DNA from: Bacillota bacterium
GTDB lineage: Bacteria > Bacillota > Clostridia > Christensenellales > Aristaeellaceae
Direction: 5' to 3'
Assembly (NCBI GenBank): GCA_023411375.1
Contig: JAEYOW010000023.1
Location: 124,001 to 188,000 of the forward strand
Length of the DNA stretch: 64,000 nucleotides
Every line of letters starts with the position of its first letter. Position 1 is the first letter of the stretch. A model generated the notes under the pieces. That model ran no database searches and was not told where the DNA came from. It was given only the letters and a program-made list of their open reading frames with translations. Position numbers and translations under genes: made by a program. Below, in pieces: positions 9,312-17,344 of the stretch.

Positions 9312-9787
9312 TTATGCCTTGTCATTCTTGCTACCCGTAAACGGGTCAATGTACTCCTTCATGCTGATCTGCTCATACGTTGCATCTTCTTGCAGTTGAT
9401 TACGTATGTACTCCGTTATCCGTTCCTTGTTCCGTCCTACGGTATCTACATAGTACCCTCGACACCAAAAGTGTCGGTTCCCATACTTGTATTTCAGATT
9501 CGCATGTCGGTCGAAGATCATCAATGAACTTTTCCCTTTCAAATACCCTACAAACTGTGCAACGCTTAAGTACGGTGGAATACTTACCAACATATGGATA
9601 TGGTCGGGACATGCCTTTGCCTCTATAATCTCCACCTTCTTCGCTTCGCACAACTGTCGCAGTATTTTCCCCCAATGTCTGCCTTGATTTTCCCGTAAAT
9701 TACCAATCTACGGTATTTCGGTGCAAATACTATATGGTATTTACAATTCCACTTCGTATGTGATAAACTTTGACTGTCATTTGTCAT
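9312..9787 (-). pseudogene. tnpA: IS200/IS605 TnpA (Y1 HUH transposase), frameshifted
   Basis: Single-strand transposase of the HUH/Y1 family, broken. Reading from the ATG at 9787 gives an N-terminus of the family (SLSHTKWNCKYHIVF, then PKYRRLVIYGKIKADIG). At the G5 run at 9670-9674 the frame is lost, and the rest continues in another frame as KILRQLC, DHIHMLVSIPP (the HUH pair is HIH), RGYYVDTVG (catalytic tyrosine) and on to the stop at 9312. The 476-base span is 158 codons plus 2, which fits a 2-base insertion or 1-base deletion in an originally 157-residue protein. A hairpin TTTGTCA/TGACAAA overlaps the start codon. Confidence 0.85.
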
Positions 9788-9920
9788 AAATGACAAACCT
9801 CCTTTGTTTGCTTGCGGTTGTCAGACCTCTTGCATTTTACCAAAGGAGGTTTTTTACTAAAGTTCTTTCTTCCGCACCAGCTCTGCTGGTGGTTATTTTT
9901 CGCTAAAGCAAACAAGCGAA

Positions 9921-9949
9921 AAACCGGCCGCCGTTCCGGCGGCCGGTTT
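9921..9949 (-). terminator. Strong terminator of the FMN-binding gene
   Basis: A 13-bp perfect stem AAACCGGCCGCCG/CGGCGGCCGGTTT with a 3-base loop. On the minus strand it runs directly into TTTTT. It lies 23 bases after the stop codon at 9972. Confidence 0.9.
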
Positions 9950-9971
9950 ACTGTAGAATGCCCTGAGCGCC

Positions 9972-11081
9972 CTAATCCAGTTCCACTCCGTCCACGGGCG
10001 TGCGGTTATCATACGCCTTTTCAATAGCCTCCAGAATGAGTCCATGGTCGTCTGAAAGGCTCATCGTGGCCATGGAAACCACGTCGTACAGCTGGGCCTT
10101 TTCCTCGTCGGTAAGCTTCGCGTAAACCTTCCGGTCGTCCGCGTTATCGCTGCCTTCCTTAATCGGGCGGCCGTTTCGCTCGCTGGTATAGCGCGCAAAC
10201 CAGCTACGTACCTCCGAAACCGTTTTGCCGATCATCCACTGCTCGTAGTTGTGCATCTGGTTATACCATTCGTTCTGCGGGTTCATGCCGTAGGCGTCGC
10301 CGCGTTCGCGTTTTGTTTTCCAGTCGGCAAGCTCCTGCTTTGCGAGCTCCTCGGTGTTTTCGCTGACGCCCGTTACCTTGCCGGTGTTAAGATCGGTTAC
10401 GTTGTAGCCCTCCTTACCCGGCCAGCCGCTGAAATGCGGCATGCTTTTGCCGTCGTAGTTGGGCGTGGCGACCTCATAGATATCCACTTGCGCGTCCAGA
10501 ATTTTGCCGTCCTTATCAAAAAGAACGCTCGCCATGGTGACGTTAAAGCTGTACACCTGCGCGCCGGTATCGTCCTTGCCCGGCCCCACGCGGAAGTTGG
10601 TTGTGCTGCCAAAGCCGGCGAAGACCTCCGCCTTGTCGGGGTTGAGGGTGGGCCGTGGCGTTGCGGCGGGCCGGCCGCCGGCGGCGCCAGGCGCGGGGGC
10701 GCTTGCCGTACCGCCCTCGCCGGCATACTTCGCCTGTTTCAGGATACCGCCCATGGCGCTTAAAATACTCTCGCTGGTACCCGTCGCGCCGCTGACTGCG
10801 TCCACGCCATCGACGCCCTGCTTTTCCACGATGGCCGCCCCCAGGCCCGCCTCCGCTTTCTTGAAATATTCGCTCTCCTCGCCGGACTTGTTTTCGGCTC
10901 GAAGCTCGGAAATTTTCCCGTCCCGCACCACGACGGTTACAATCACCTCGTCGTTGTAGCCGGGGGCGGAATCGCGGTAGACGCCGTCCTGCCAGCCCTC
11001 GGCGAACGCCTCCGGAGCGAGCGGGACGATGAACAAAACGAGCGCCAGCGCGACAAGGATTATTTTTGTGAAATCCCGCAT
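9972..11081 (-). CDS. Exported FMN-binding domain protein
   Basis: A 369-residue exported flavoprotein. A signal peptide of about 30 residues (ending APEAFA) precedes an FMN_bind domain with DAVSGATGTSES, the SGAT-type site where ApbE-like transferases attach FMN to Ser/Thr in NqrC/RnfG-like proteins. A linker rich in Ala, Pro and Gly (about residues 140-170) leads to a second domain with FGSTTNFRVGPG and a further long helical C-terminus. No second SGAT is seen, so only one covalent flavin is expected. Start 11081 has GGAGGG upstream on the minus strand. It diverges from purA. No flavin transferase, quinone reductase or heme partner is adjacent, so its electron donor is unknown. There is no lipobox or membrane anchor beyond the signal peptide. 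Confidence 0.85.
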   Translation of the reverse strand: MRDFTKIILVALALVLFIVPLAPEAFAEGWQDGVYRDSAPGYNDEVIVTVVVRDGKISELRAENKSGEESEYFKKAEAGLGAAIVEKQGVDGVDAVSGATGTSESILSAMGGILKQAKYAGEGGTASAPAPGAAGGRPAATPRPTLNPDKAEVFAGFGSTTNFRVGPGKDDTGAQVYSFNVTMASVLFDKDGKILDAQVDIYEVATPNYDGKSMPHFSGWPGKEGYNVTDLNTGKVTGVSENTEELAKQELADWKTKRERGDAYGMNPQNEWYNQMHNYEQWMIGKTVSEVRSWFARYTSERNGRPIKEGSDNADDRKVYAKLTDEEKAQLYDVVSMATMSLSDDHGLILEAIEKAYDNRTPVDGVELD

Positions 11082-11101
11082 GTGGTTTCCCTCCTGATTA
11101 C

Positions 11102-11130
11102 TTGACATTCCATACACGGTATAGTATAAA
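11102..11130 (+). promoter_or_regulatory. Consensus sigma-A promoter of purA
   Basis: TTGACA (11102-11107), 17-base spacer, TATAAA (11125-11130). The untranslated leader to the purA start is about 75 bases. No purine-riboswitch core was recognised in it. Confidence 0.8.
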
Positions 11131-11210
11131 GAGGAATGGGGCGTATGCCCCGGTCCGCCGCGCCCGAGCAGGACGCGAAGGGCAAATACCGTTAAAGGGG
11201 GATCTTTTTC

Positions 11211-12485
11211 ATGGTCCGTACCATCGTAGGCGCAAACTGGGGCGACGAAGGCAAGGGCAAGATCACCGACGTGCTCGCGGAAACCAGCGACGTTGTGGTG
11301 CGCTTTCAGGGAGGCGCCAACGCGGGGCACACCATCATCAACGATTATGGAAAATTCGCGCTGCATCTGCTCCCGTCCGGCGTTTTCCATCCGCATATCG
11401 CCAACATCATCGGGCCCGGCGTGGCGCTTGATATCGAAAAGCTGCTCGCCGAGTACGCGGGCGTGGTGGAGCGGGGCATCCCCACCCCCAAGCTGTTTAT
11501 CAGCGACCGGGCGCAGGTGCTTATGCCATACCATGTGGACTTTGACCGCTTTGAGGAAGAGCGGCTGGGCAAGGCCAGCTTCGGTTCCACCAAGAGCGGC
11601 ATCGCGCCGTTCTACGGCGACAAATTCCTCAAGATCGGCATTCAGGTCTGCCAGCTTTACGACGAGGAGCTGCTGCGCAGCCGACTGCAAAGCGCCGTCA
11701 CTCAGAAAAACGTCATTTTGAAGAACCTTTACCATAAGCCGGAAATTGACGTGGAGGCACTGCTTAACCACCTCAAGGAGCTTGCGGAGCGCATCCGCCC
11801 CATGGTGATCGACACCACCCTCTTTTTGCACAGGGCGCTCAAGGAGGGCAAGACCGTCCTGCTGGAAGGCCAGCTGGGCAGCCTGCGCGACCCCGACCAC
11901 GGAATTTATCCCTACACCACGTCCTCCTCGCCGTTGGCGGGCTTTGGCACGGTGGGCGCGGGCGTGCCCGCCGGAGAAATGAAGGACGTGTTTTGCGTGA
12001 CCAAGGCGTATTCCAGCTGCGTGGGCGCGGGCCCGTTTACGACGGAGCTTTTTGGCGAGGAGGCCGAGGAGCTGCGCAGGCGCGGCGGCGACGCGGGCGA
12101 ATACGGCGCGACGACGGGCCGTCCCCGCCGTGTGGGCTGGTTTGACGCGGTGGCGACCCGCTACGGTTGCATGGTACAGGGCGCGACCGAGGCGGTGCTT
12201 ACCAATCTGGACGTGCTGGGCTACCTGGACGAGATCCCCGTATGCACAGCGTATGAGGCGGACGGCCGAAAAATCACCGATTTTCCCTCCACGCCCACGC
12301 TGATGCATTGCAAGCCGGTTTATACGGTGCTTCCCGGTTGGAAGAGCGATGTGCGCGGCGTGACGGAATGGGACAAACTGCCCGAAAACTGCAAAAAATA
12401 TATCGAGTTCCTTGAAAAGGAGCTGGAGGTGCCGATTCACATGGTATCCACCGGCCCCAAGCGCAGCGAGATGCTGTACCGCTAA
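11211..12485 (+). CDS. purA: Adenylosuccinate synthetase
   Basis: Catalyses the GTP-dependent joining of IMP and aspartate, the first step from IMP to AMP, in the cytoplasm. 424 residues, normal length. The N-terminal P-loop reads GANWGDEGKGK with the catalytic Asp, followed by FQGGANAGHTI. The arginine loop GATTGRPRRVGW is near residue 305. The segment usually written GAQGxxLDxDxGTYP is here GQLGSLRDPDHGIYP, a variant worth noting, though the overall enzyme appears intact. GTG/ATG choice is simple: the ATG at 11211 has AAGGGGGA upstream. It has its own promoter, diverges from the FMN-binding gene and is followed by the nucleoside importer, a sensible purine neighbourhood. Confidence 0.97.
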   Translation: MVRTIVGANWGDEGKGKITDVLAETSDVVVRFQGGANAGHTIINDYGKFALHLLPSGVFHPHIANIIGPGVALDIEKLLAEYAGVVERGIPTPKLFISDRAQVLMPYHVDFDRFEEERLGKASFGSTKSGIAPFYGDKFLKIGIQVCQLYDEELLRSRLQSAVTQKNVILKNLYHKPEIDVEALLNHLKELAERIRPMVIDTTLFLHRALKEGKTVLLEGQLGSLRDPDHGIYPYTTSSSPLAGFGTVGAGVPAGEMKDVFCVTKAYSSCVGAGPFTTELFGEEAEELRRRGGDAGEYGATTGRPRRVGWFDAVATRYGCMVQGATEAVLTNLDVLGYLDEIPVCTAYEADGRKITDFPSTPTLMHCKPVYTVLPGWKSDVRGVTEWDKLPENCKKYIEFLEKELEVPIHMVSTGPKRSEMLYR

Positions 12486-12492
12486 AACCCGC

Positions 12493-12522
12493 TTGCGCGG
12501 ATAGGGCGGGACATAGTATAAT
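12493..12522 (+). promoter_or_regulatory. Promoter of the nucleoside importer
   Basis: Perfect TATAAT at 12517-12522 with a weak TTGCGC 18 bases upstream, just after the purA stop. Confidence 0.6.
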
Positions 12523-12573
12523 GTCTTGAGCAACAAGCAAACTACCTTACGATATGGAAAGGATGAACCGGAT

Positions 12574-13575
12574 ATGAAAAAGGTCCTCTCTATTCTCCTG
12601 TTGATCGCGATGCTCGCCACCCTCGGCATTACCGCCATGGGCGAGGCGGCGGATGAGAAAACCGAGATCAGGGTCGCGCTATGCATCGCGGAAACGCTGG
12701 GCGACCTCGGGTTTTACGACAGCGCCAACGAGGGCCTGAACAGGCTGGAAACCGACTATGGCGTGACCGGTAGCGTGGTGGAGTGCAAGAGCGACGCGAG
12801 CGCCTGGCAGCCCGCGCTGGTGGACGCGGCCGAGAGCAACGATATCGTTGTGGCCGTAGGCTGGCAGTTTTGGGACGCGCTGAGCGAGGTTGTGCCCGAG
12901 CTGACGGATACCCTGTTCATCTTTGTGGATAATGGCCTGGAGGGCGTGGGCGACAACCTGCTTTCCATCACCTACGCGGAGAATGAAGGCAGCTTCCTTG
13001 CGGGCTACATCGCCATGAAGACCGCTAAGTCCGGTAAGGTGGGCGTCATTGGCGGCGAGAACAGCGACACCATCAACAACTTCATCGTAGGCTACAAGCA
13101 GGGCGCGCTGTACGCCAATCCTGAAGGCACCGTGCTTGACCCCGTGTATACCGACGACTATGAAGCGCCCGACAAGGGCAAGGAAGCCGCCCTCTCGCTG
13201 TACAGCCAGGGTGCGGACGTGGTGTTCCATGTCGCGGGCAAGACCGGCCTGGGCGTGTTTGAGGCCGCGCAGGAACAGGGCAAGTACGCGATTGGCGTGG
13301 ACAGCGATCAGAAGCATATCAACCCTGACGTGATCATCTGCTCCATGTTAAAGCGCGTGGGCGACAGCATCTATGACGCGGTCAGCATGTACCTTGAGGA
13401 CGGCGTGTTTGAGGGCGGCGCCATCTGGAACGCCGGCATGGCCGACGGGCTGGTGGACATCGGCTATGGCGACGAGAGCATGACCCAGCAGGTCTCCGAC
13501 GAGCTTAAGGCCGAGGTGGAGGAACTCAAGGAGAAGATCATCTCCGGCGAGATCGTCGTGGAGAGCACCCGCTAG
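12574..13575 (+). CDS. BMP-family nucleoside-binding protein
   Basis: Extracytoplasmic receptor of a BmpA/PnrA-type ABC importer, 333 residues. The family fold is clear: VALCIAETLGDLGFYDSANEG at the N-terminus (counterpart of the GxxDKSFN strand), then FIFVDNG, YAENEGSFLAGYIA, GKVGVIGGENS and the GVDSD loop. The signal peptide ends near TAMGEA. It contains no cysteine, so there is no lipobox, whereas Gram-positive members are normally lipoproteins. Start 12574 with GGAAAGGA ten bases upstream. First gene of the set with the ATPase and two permeases; a hairpin in the 92-base gap may give the receptor higher expression. Nucleoside rather than other cargo is inferred from family. Confidence 0.88.
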   Translation: MKKVLSILLLIAMLATLGITAMGEAADEKTEIRVALCIAETLGDLGFYDSANEGLNRLETDYGVTGSVVECKSDASAWQPALVDAAESNDIVVAVGWQFWDALSEVVPELTDTLFIFVDNGLEGVGDNLLSITYAENEGSFLAGYIAMKTAKSGKVGVIGGENSDTINNFIVGYKQGALYANPEGTVLDPVYTDDYEAPDKGKEAALSLYSQGADVVFHVAGKTGLGVFEAAQEQGKYAIGVDSDQKHINPDVIICSMLKRVGDSIYDAVSMYLEDGVFEGGAIWNAGMADGLVDIGYGDESMTQQVSDELKAEVEELKEKIISGEIVVESTR

Positions 13576-13600
13576 GCGGCCGAAAAAAGCGTATAGCATC

Positions 13601-13633
13601 ACACGGGGCAGCCGGAACGCGGCGGCCCCGTGT
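13601..13633 (+). terminator. Intra-operon hairpin, partial terminator or RNA stabiliser
   Basis: ACACGGGGC pairs with GCCCCGTGT (9 bp) around a 15-base loop. There is little T after it (TTCC). Such hairpins behind a binding-protein gene commonly raise its share of the operon transcript. Confidence 0.5.
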
Positions 13634-13667
13634 TTCCAAAATATCGCACCAAAGCGAGGCGAACCGC

Positions 13668-15236
13668 ATGCAACCGTTTCCCTCAGGCACGGAGATCGTG
13701 CGCTTTTCCCATGTGAGCAAACAGTATCCCGGCGTGCTCGCCAACGACGACGTTAGCCTGAGCGTCGAAAAGGGCGAGGTATTCGCGCTGGTGGGTGAAA
13801 ACGGCGCGGGCAAAAGCACGCTTATGAACATGCTGTATGGCCTGACGCGCCCCACCCTGGGCGAGATTTGGATCAAGGACGAGAAAACCGGCGCGCAGCA
13901 CAGCCCGGTCGAGGCCATGCGCATGGGGGTCAGCATGGTGCACCAGCACTTTAAGCTGGTGCCCAGCTTTACCGTCGCGCAAAACATTCTGCTTGGGCAC
14001 GAGCCCAAAAAGAACGGCCTTTTTTATGACGCGGAGGGCGCCGACAGGGCCGTGCGGGAGCTTTCGGAAACCTATGGCCTGCTGGTGGAGCCGAAGGATG
14101 TGGTCGGCGAGCTGAGCGTCGGCCTGCAGCAGCGTGTGGAAATTCTGAAGGCGCTGCGCACGGGCGCGGAGGTGCTCGTGCTGGACGAACCGACCGCCGT
14201 TTTGACGCCGCAGGAGACGGACGAGCTGTTTCAGGTTATCCGCCGCATTGTCAGTGAAAAAAACATGACGGTTATTTTGATTACCCACAAGCTGCCGGAG
14301 GTTATGCGCGTGAGCGACCGCGTGGGCGTCATGCGGCGCGGCCGGCTGGTGCGGGTGCTTCCGACCGCCGAAACGGACGAGCGGGAAATCGCTTCGCTGA
14401 TGGTCGGGCGCGACGTGATTTTTGACGACCTTCGCACGGAGCAGCCTTCGGGCGTGGAGCGCTTGCGCATACGCGGCCTGCGCGCCTTAAACGACAGGAG
14501 CCTTCCGGCGCTTCGGGGCGTGGATATCACCGTGCGCGCGGGTGAAATCGTGGGCGTATGCGGTGTGGAGGGCAACGGACAGACGGAGCTGGCCGAGTGC
14601 GTGATGGGAATGCGGCCGCAGACCGGCGGTACGGTTGAACTAAGCGGCAGGGACATCAGCCGTTTAGATCCCCGGGAAATCCGCAAAATGGGTGTGAGCT
14701 TTATTCCGGAGGACCGCATGTCCACCGGCATGGACGCAAAGGCTAGCATCGCGGACAACCTGCTTTTGGGCAGGCAGCGTACGAAGGAATTCAGCCTTTT
14801 CGGCATCCATCTGAGGCGGGGAAGGGTGCGGGAGCATGCTGAAAAGCTGGCCGAGCGCTTCGATATCCGCACATCGGGTGTGGACGAGCCCGCCAGCGCG
14901 CTTTCGGGCGGCAATATGCAAAAGGTGGTTATCGCGCGGGAGTTCAGCTTTGACACGCCTGTGCTGGTGATCAGCCAGCCCACGCGCGGCGTGGATATCG
15001 GCGCGATCGAGTTCATCCATGAGCACATCATCCGCAAGCGGAACGAGGGCTGCGCGATTTTGCTGATCAGCGCGGACCTGGACGAGCTGTTCCGGCTGAG
15101 CGATACGCTGGTGACGATCTTTGAGGGGCGGATCACCGGCAGGTTTGCCGCCGGGGAAATCAGCAAACAGGATATCGGTTTTTACATGACCGGCGGCAAG
15201 CAGGACGGAATGGAGGCGGGCGAAAATGAACAATAG
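13668..15236 (+). CDS. Nucleoside ABC importer, double ATPase subunit
   Basis: A 522-residue protein with two ABC ATPase halves, as in the NupA/YufO and sugar (RbsA-like) ATPases. First half: Walker A GENGAGKST, signature LSVGLQQR, Walker B VLVLDEPTAVLTP, then ITHKLPE. Second half: GVEGNGQTE in the Walker A position (no Gly-Lys-Ser/Thr, the expected degenerate site), FIPEDRM and LSGGNMQKV, and ISQPTRGVD. It energises uptake by the two following permeases. It overlaps the first permease gene by 11 bases. Start at 13668 with a modest AGCGAGGCG site. Confidence 0.93.
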   Translation: MQPFPSGTEIVRFSHVSKQYPGVLANDDVSLSVEKGEVFALVGENGAGKSTLMNMLYGLTRPTLGEIWIKDEKTGAQHSPVEAMRMGVSMVHQHFKLVPSFTVAQNILLGHEPKKNGLFYDAEGADRAVRELSETYGLLVEPKDVVGELSVGLQQRVEILKALRTGAEVLVLDEPTAVLTPQETDELFQVIRRIVSEKNMTVILITHKLPEVMRVSDRVGVMRRGRLVRVLPTAETDEREIASLMVGRDVIFDDLRTEQPSGVERLRIRGLRALNDRSLPALRGVDITVRAGEIVGVCGVEGNGQTELAECVMGMRPQTGGTVELSGRDISRLDPREIRKMGVSFIPEDRMSTGMDAKASIADNLLLGRQRTKEFSLFGIHLRRGRVREHAEKLAERFDIRTSGVDEPASALSGGNMQKVVIAREFSFDTPVLVISQPTRGVDIGAIEFIHEHIIRKRNEGCAILLISADLDELFRLSDTLVTIFEGRITGRFAAGEISKQDIGFYMTGGKQDGMEAGENEQ

Positions 15237-16353
15237 CTTTACGCAGTCCATCCGCGCGCTGTTTCGCCTTAAGCCCTCGCAACGGCTGAACCGGGACTAT
15301 CTGGTTTCGCTTTTCACGGCTGTATTGCTGGCGTTTCTGGTGGGCGCGGGCATCATGCTGCTGACCGGACATGACCCGCTTCAGGGCTACGCGGCGCTGT
15401 TTCAGGGCGCGCTTGGCAAGCCGCGGGCTCTCGGCAACACCCTGGCCAAAACCGTTACCCTGTGCCTGACGGGCCTTGCCATGAGCGTGGCGGCCAAGGC
15501 GGGCGTGTTTAACGTGGGCGGCGAAGGGCAGCTGTACATGGGGGCGATGGCCGCCGCCGTCGTGGGCGCGCAGGTGACGGGCGTGCCCGCGTGGATGGTA
15601 ACGGTGCTTTCGCTGCTGGCGGCCATGCTGGCGGGCGGCCTTTACGCCCTGCTGCCGGGCGCGCTGAAGGTGCGATGGAAGGTGGACGAGGTGATCACCA
15701 CCATCATGCTCAACTCCGTGGCCATCTATTTTTGCAGCTATCTGGCCAACGGCCCGCTCAAAACGGCGGAGCGGGGAATCGCCACGGGCACGGACAGCAT
15801 CTTAAAGGCGGCGGCGTTTACGCCGCTGATCAAGCTGAGCAACCTGACGACCGGCGTGTTTTACGCGGCGGTGGTCGCTTTGTTGGTTTGGTACCTGATG
15901 AGCCGTTCCTCCATCGGTTTTGAGATGAGGCTGACGGGTGAGAACGACCGATTTGCCAGATACGGCGGCGTGCATACCGGAAAGCTGATGCTGTGGTCGA
16001 TGGTTTTAAGCGGCGCGATTTGCGGCCTGGTAGGCATGCTGGAGGTGTTCGGCCTCCACAAGCGGTTTTTGACCACGGTGAGCAATGAGTTTTACTTTGA
16101 CGGCATGCTGGTGGCGATGATCATGCGCTATAACCCCTTCGGTGTGATTTTGATGAGCTTTTTCTTCGCCATTTTAAACATAGGCAGCAAGTCGATGGAG
16201 CTTTCCGCCGGGGTGAGCAGCGAGCTGGTTTTGATCGTGCAGTCCATCATTATCTTCTTTATGGCGGCGGAGGGCGGCATCCGCAAGACGCTTACCGAGC
16301 GGGCTGTGGTGCGGCGCGCGCGCGCCAAGGCCGGAAGGGAGGGCGCGCAATGA
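15226..16353 (+). CDS. Nucleoside ABC importer permease 1
   Basis: A 375-residue integral membrane protein of the branched-chain amino acid/nucleoside permease family (YufP-like). It has about nine hydrophobic segments and the conserved VGGEGQLYMGAMAAAVVG block and EVITTIMLNSVAIYF. The C-terminal arginine-rich tail is cytoplasmic. It starts inside the end of the ATPase gene and its stop overlaps the next permease (ATGA), showing tight coupling. Confidence 0.92.
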   Translation: MNNSFTQSIRALFRLKPSQRLNRDYLVSLFTAVLLAFLVGAGIMLLTGHDPLQGYAALFQGALGKPRALGNTLAKTVTLCLTGLAMSVAAKAGVFNVGGEGQLYMGAMAAAVVGAQVTGVPAWMVTVLSLLAAMLAGGLYALLPGALKVRWKVDEVITTIMLNSVAIYFCSYLANGPLKTAERGIATGTDSILKAAAFTPLIKLSNLTTGVFYAAVVALLVWYLMSRSSIGFEMRLTGENDRFARYGGVHTGKLMLWSMVLSGAICGLVGMLEVFGLHKRFLTTVSNEFYFDGMLVAMIMRYNPFGVILMSFFFAILNIGSKSMELSAGVSSELVLIVQSIIIFFMAAEGGIRKTLTERAVVRRARAKAGREGAQ

Positions 16354-17288
16354 GCGACGTTTTCAACATCCTGCTTTTGCAAAACACGCTGCGCACGGCA
16401 ACGCCCGTGGTGCTCGCGGCGCTGGGCTGCCTGATGACGCAGCATGTGAACATCACCAACATCGGTATCGACGGCATGATGCTCATGGGCGCGTTTTTCG
16501 CTGTGCTGGGCAGCTACCTGTTTGGAAGCTGGGCGATGGGACTTGTGTTCGCCGTCGTCCTTGGCGTGCTGCTGGGGCTTTTCTACTATGTGTTTGTGAT
16601 TAAATTCGGCAGCGACGAGTTTATTATCGGCGTGGCGCTCAACATCTTCGCGGGCGGGCTGACGGTTTTTTTGCTGCGGACGATCTTTAATGTCAAAGGA
16701 TCGTTTTCCGGCCCGGGCATAGTGCCGCTGCCCACGCTGAACATTCCGCTTATCAGGGACGTTCCCGTCTTGGGACAGCTTTTGAGCGGAAACACGCTGC
16801 TGGTGTATGTGAGCTGGATTTTGGTGCCGGTTATCTGGGCGTTTATCTACAAAACGCCCATGGGCTTTCATCTGCGAGCGGCGGGAGAATACCCGGACGC
16901 GCTGACCGCTTGCGGCAAAAGCCCGGCGAGGATGAAATGCATGGCCAGCGTGCTGTGCGGGGTGCTAAGCTGCGTGGCGGGCGCGCACCTTTCTTTGGGG
17001 TATCTGACGATGTTCGCCGAAAACATGAGCGCGGCGCGCGGCTACGTGGCCTTCGCGTGCGTCATCTTCGGGCGCGGCAATCCGCCGAAGGTTTTTTTGG
17101 CGGCGCTTTTGTTTGGTTTCATCGAAGCGCTGGGGCTGAGGATGCAGAAGTACATGCCCAGCGATATCACCGCCATGGCGCCCTATGTGGTAACGGTGGT
17201 GGCGATGGTGGCCGTGGTGCTGTGGGAAAAGCGCAAGAAGCGGCGTATGGCGGGAGCGGCGGATAAAGGAAGCGACAAAAGAATATAA
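16350..17288 (+). CDS. Nucleoside ABC importer permease 2
   Basis: A 312-residue integral membrane protein (YufQ-like) with about eight to nine membrane segments. NITNIGIDGMMLMGAFFAV matches the family hallmark NIGxEGxxLxGA. LRAAGEYPDALTACGKSP is the cytoplasmic coupling loop. It begins with ATGA overlap to permease 1 and completes the BMP-type importer. A weak terminator follows. Confidence 0.92.
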   Translation: MSDVFNILLLQNTLRTATPVVLAALGCLMTQHVNITNIGIDGMMLMGAFFAVLGSYLFGSWAMGLVFAVVLGVLLGLFYYVFVIKFGSDEFIIGVALNIFAGGLTVFLLRTIFNVKGSFSGPGIVPLPTLNIPLIRDVPVLGQLLSGNTLLVYVSWILVPVIWAFIYKTPMGFHLRAAGEYPDALTACGKSPARMKCMASVLCGVLSCVAGAHLSLGYLTMFAENMSAARGYVAFACVIFGRGNPPKVFLAALLFGFIEALGLRMQKYMPSDITAMAPYVVTVVAMVAVVLWEKRKKRRMAGAADKGSDKRI

Positions 17289-17298
17289 ATGAAAATGA

Positions 17299-17333
17299 GG
17301 GATGTGCGATGATTACGTAGCATCCCCCGTTTT
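17299..17333 (+). terminator. Weak terminator between converging genes
   Basis: GGGATG pairs with CATCCC over a 16-base loop, followed by CCGTTTT. It sits between the importer operon and the minus-strand leucine-rich repeat gene. Confidence 0.45.
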
Positions 17334-17344
17334 GGTCAAGGTCA

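Larger units (their letters stand above)
9189..9891. mobile_element. IS200-like insertion element, degenerate, with hairpin ends
   Basis: About 700 bases, the usual size of IS200. The transposase relic is on the minus strand. The right end (low coordinates) holds a perfect 9-bp hairpin ACCACCGGC-TAA-GCCGGTGGT at 9189-9209. The left end (high coordinates) holds a 7-bp hairpin CACCAGC-TCT-GCTGGTG at 9875-9891. Two further inverted repeat pairs lie inside: GGTCTGACAACCGC at 9263-9276 matches the inverse of 9814-9827 (14 bp), and AACCTCCTTTG at 9796-9806 matches the inverse of 9841-9851 (11 bp), which would bury the transposase ribosome site. No tnpB is present. The exact ends are estimated from the hairpins. 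Confidence 0.65.

Noticed and set aside
9972..12686. A 904-codon minus-strand open frame
   Set aside because: Only its last 369 codons are a gene (FMN-binding protein); the rest is the shadow of purA, shown by the purA motifs and the divergent promoter.
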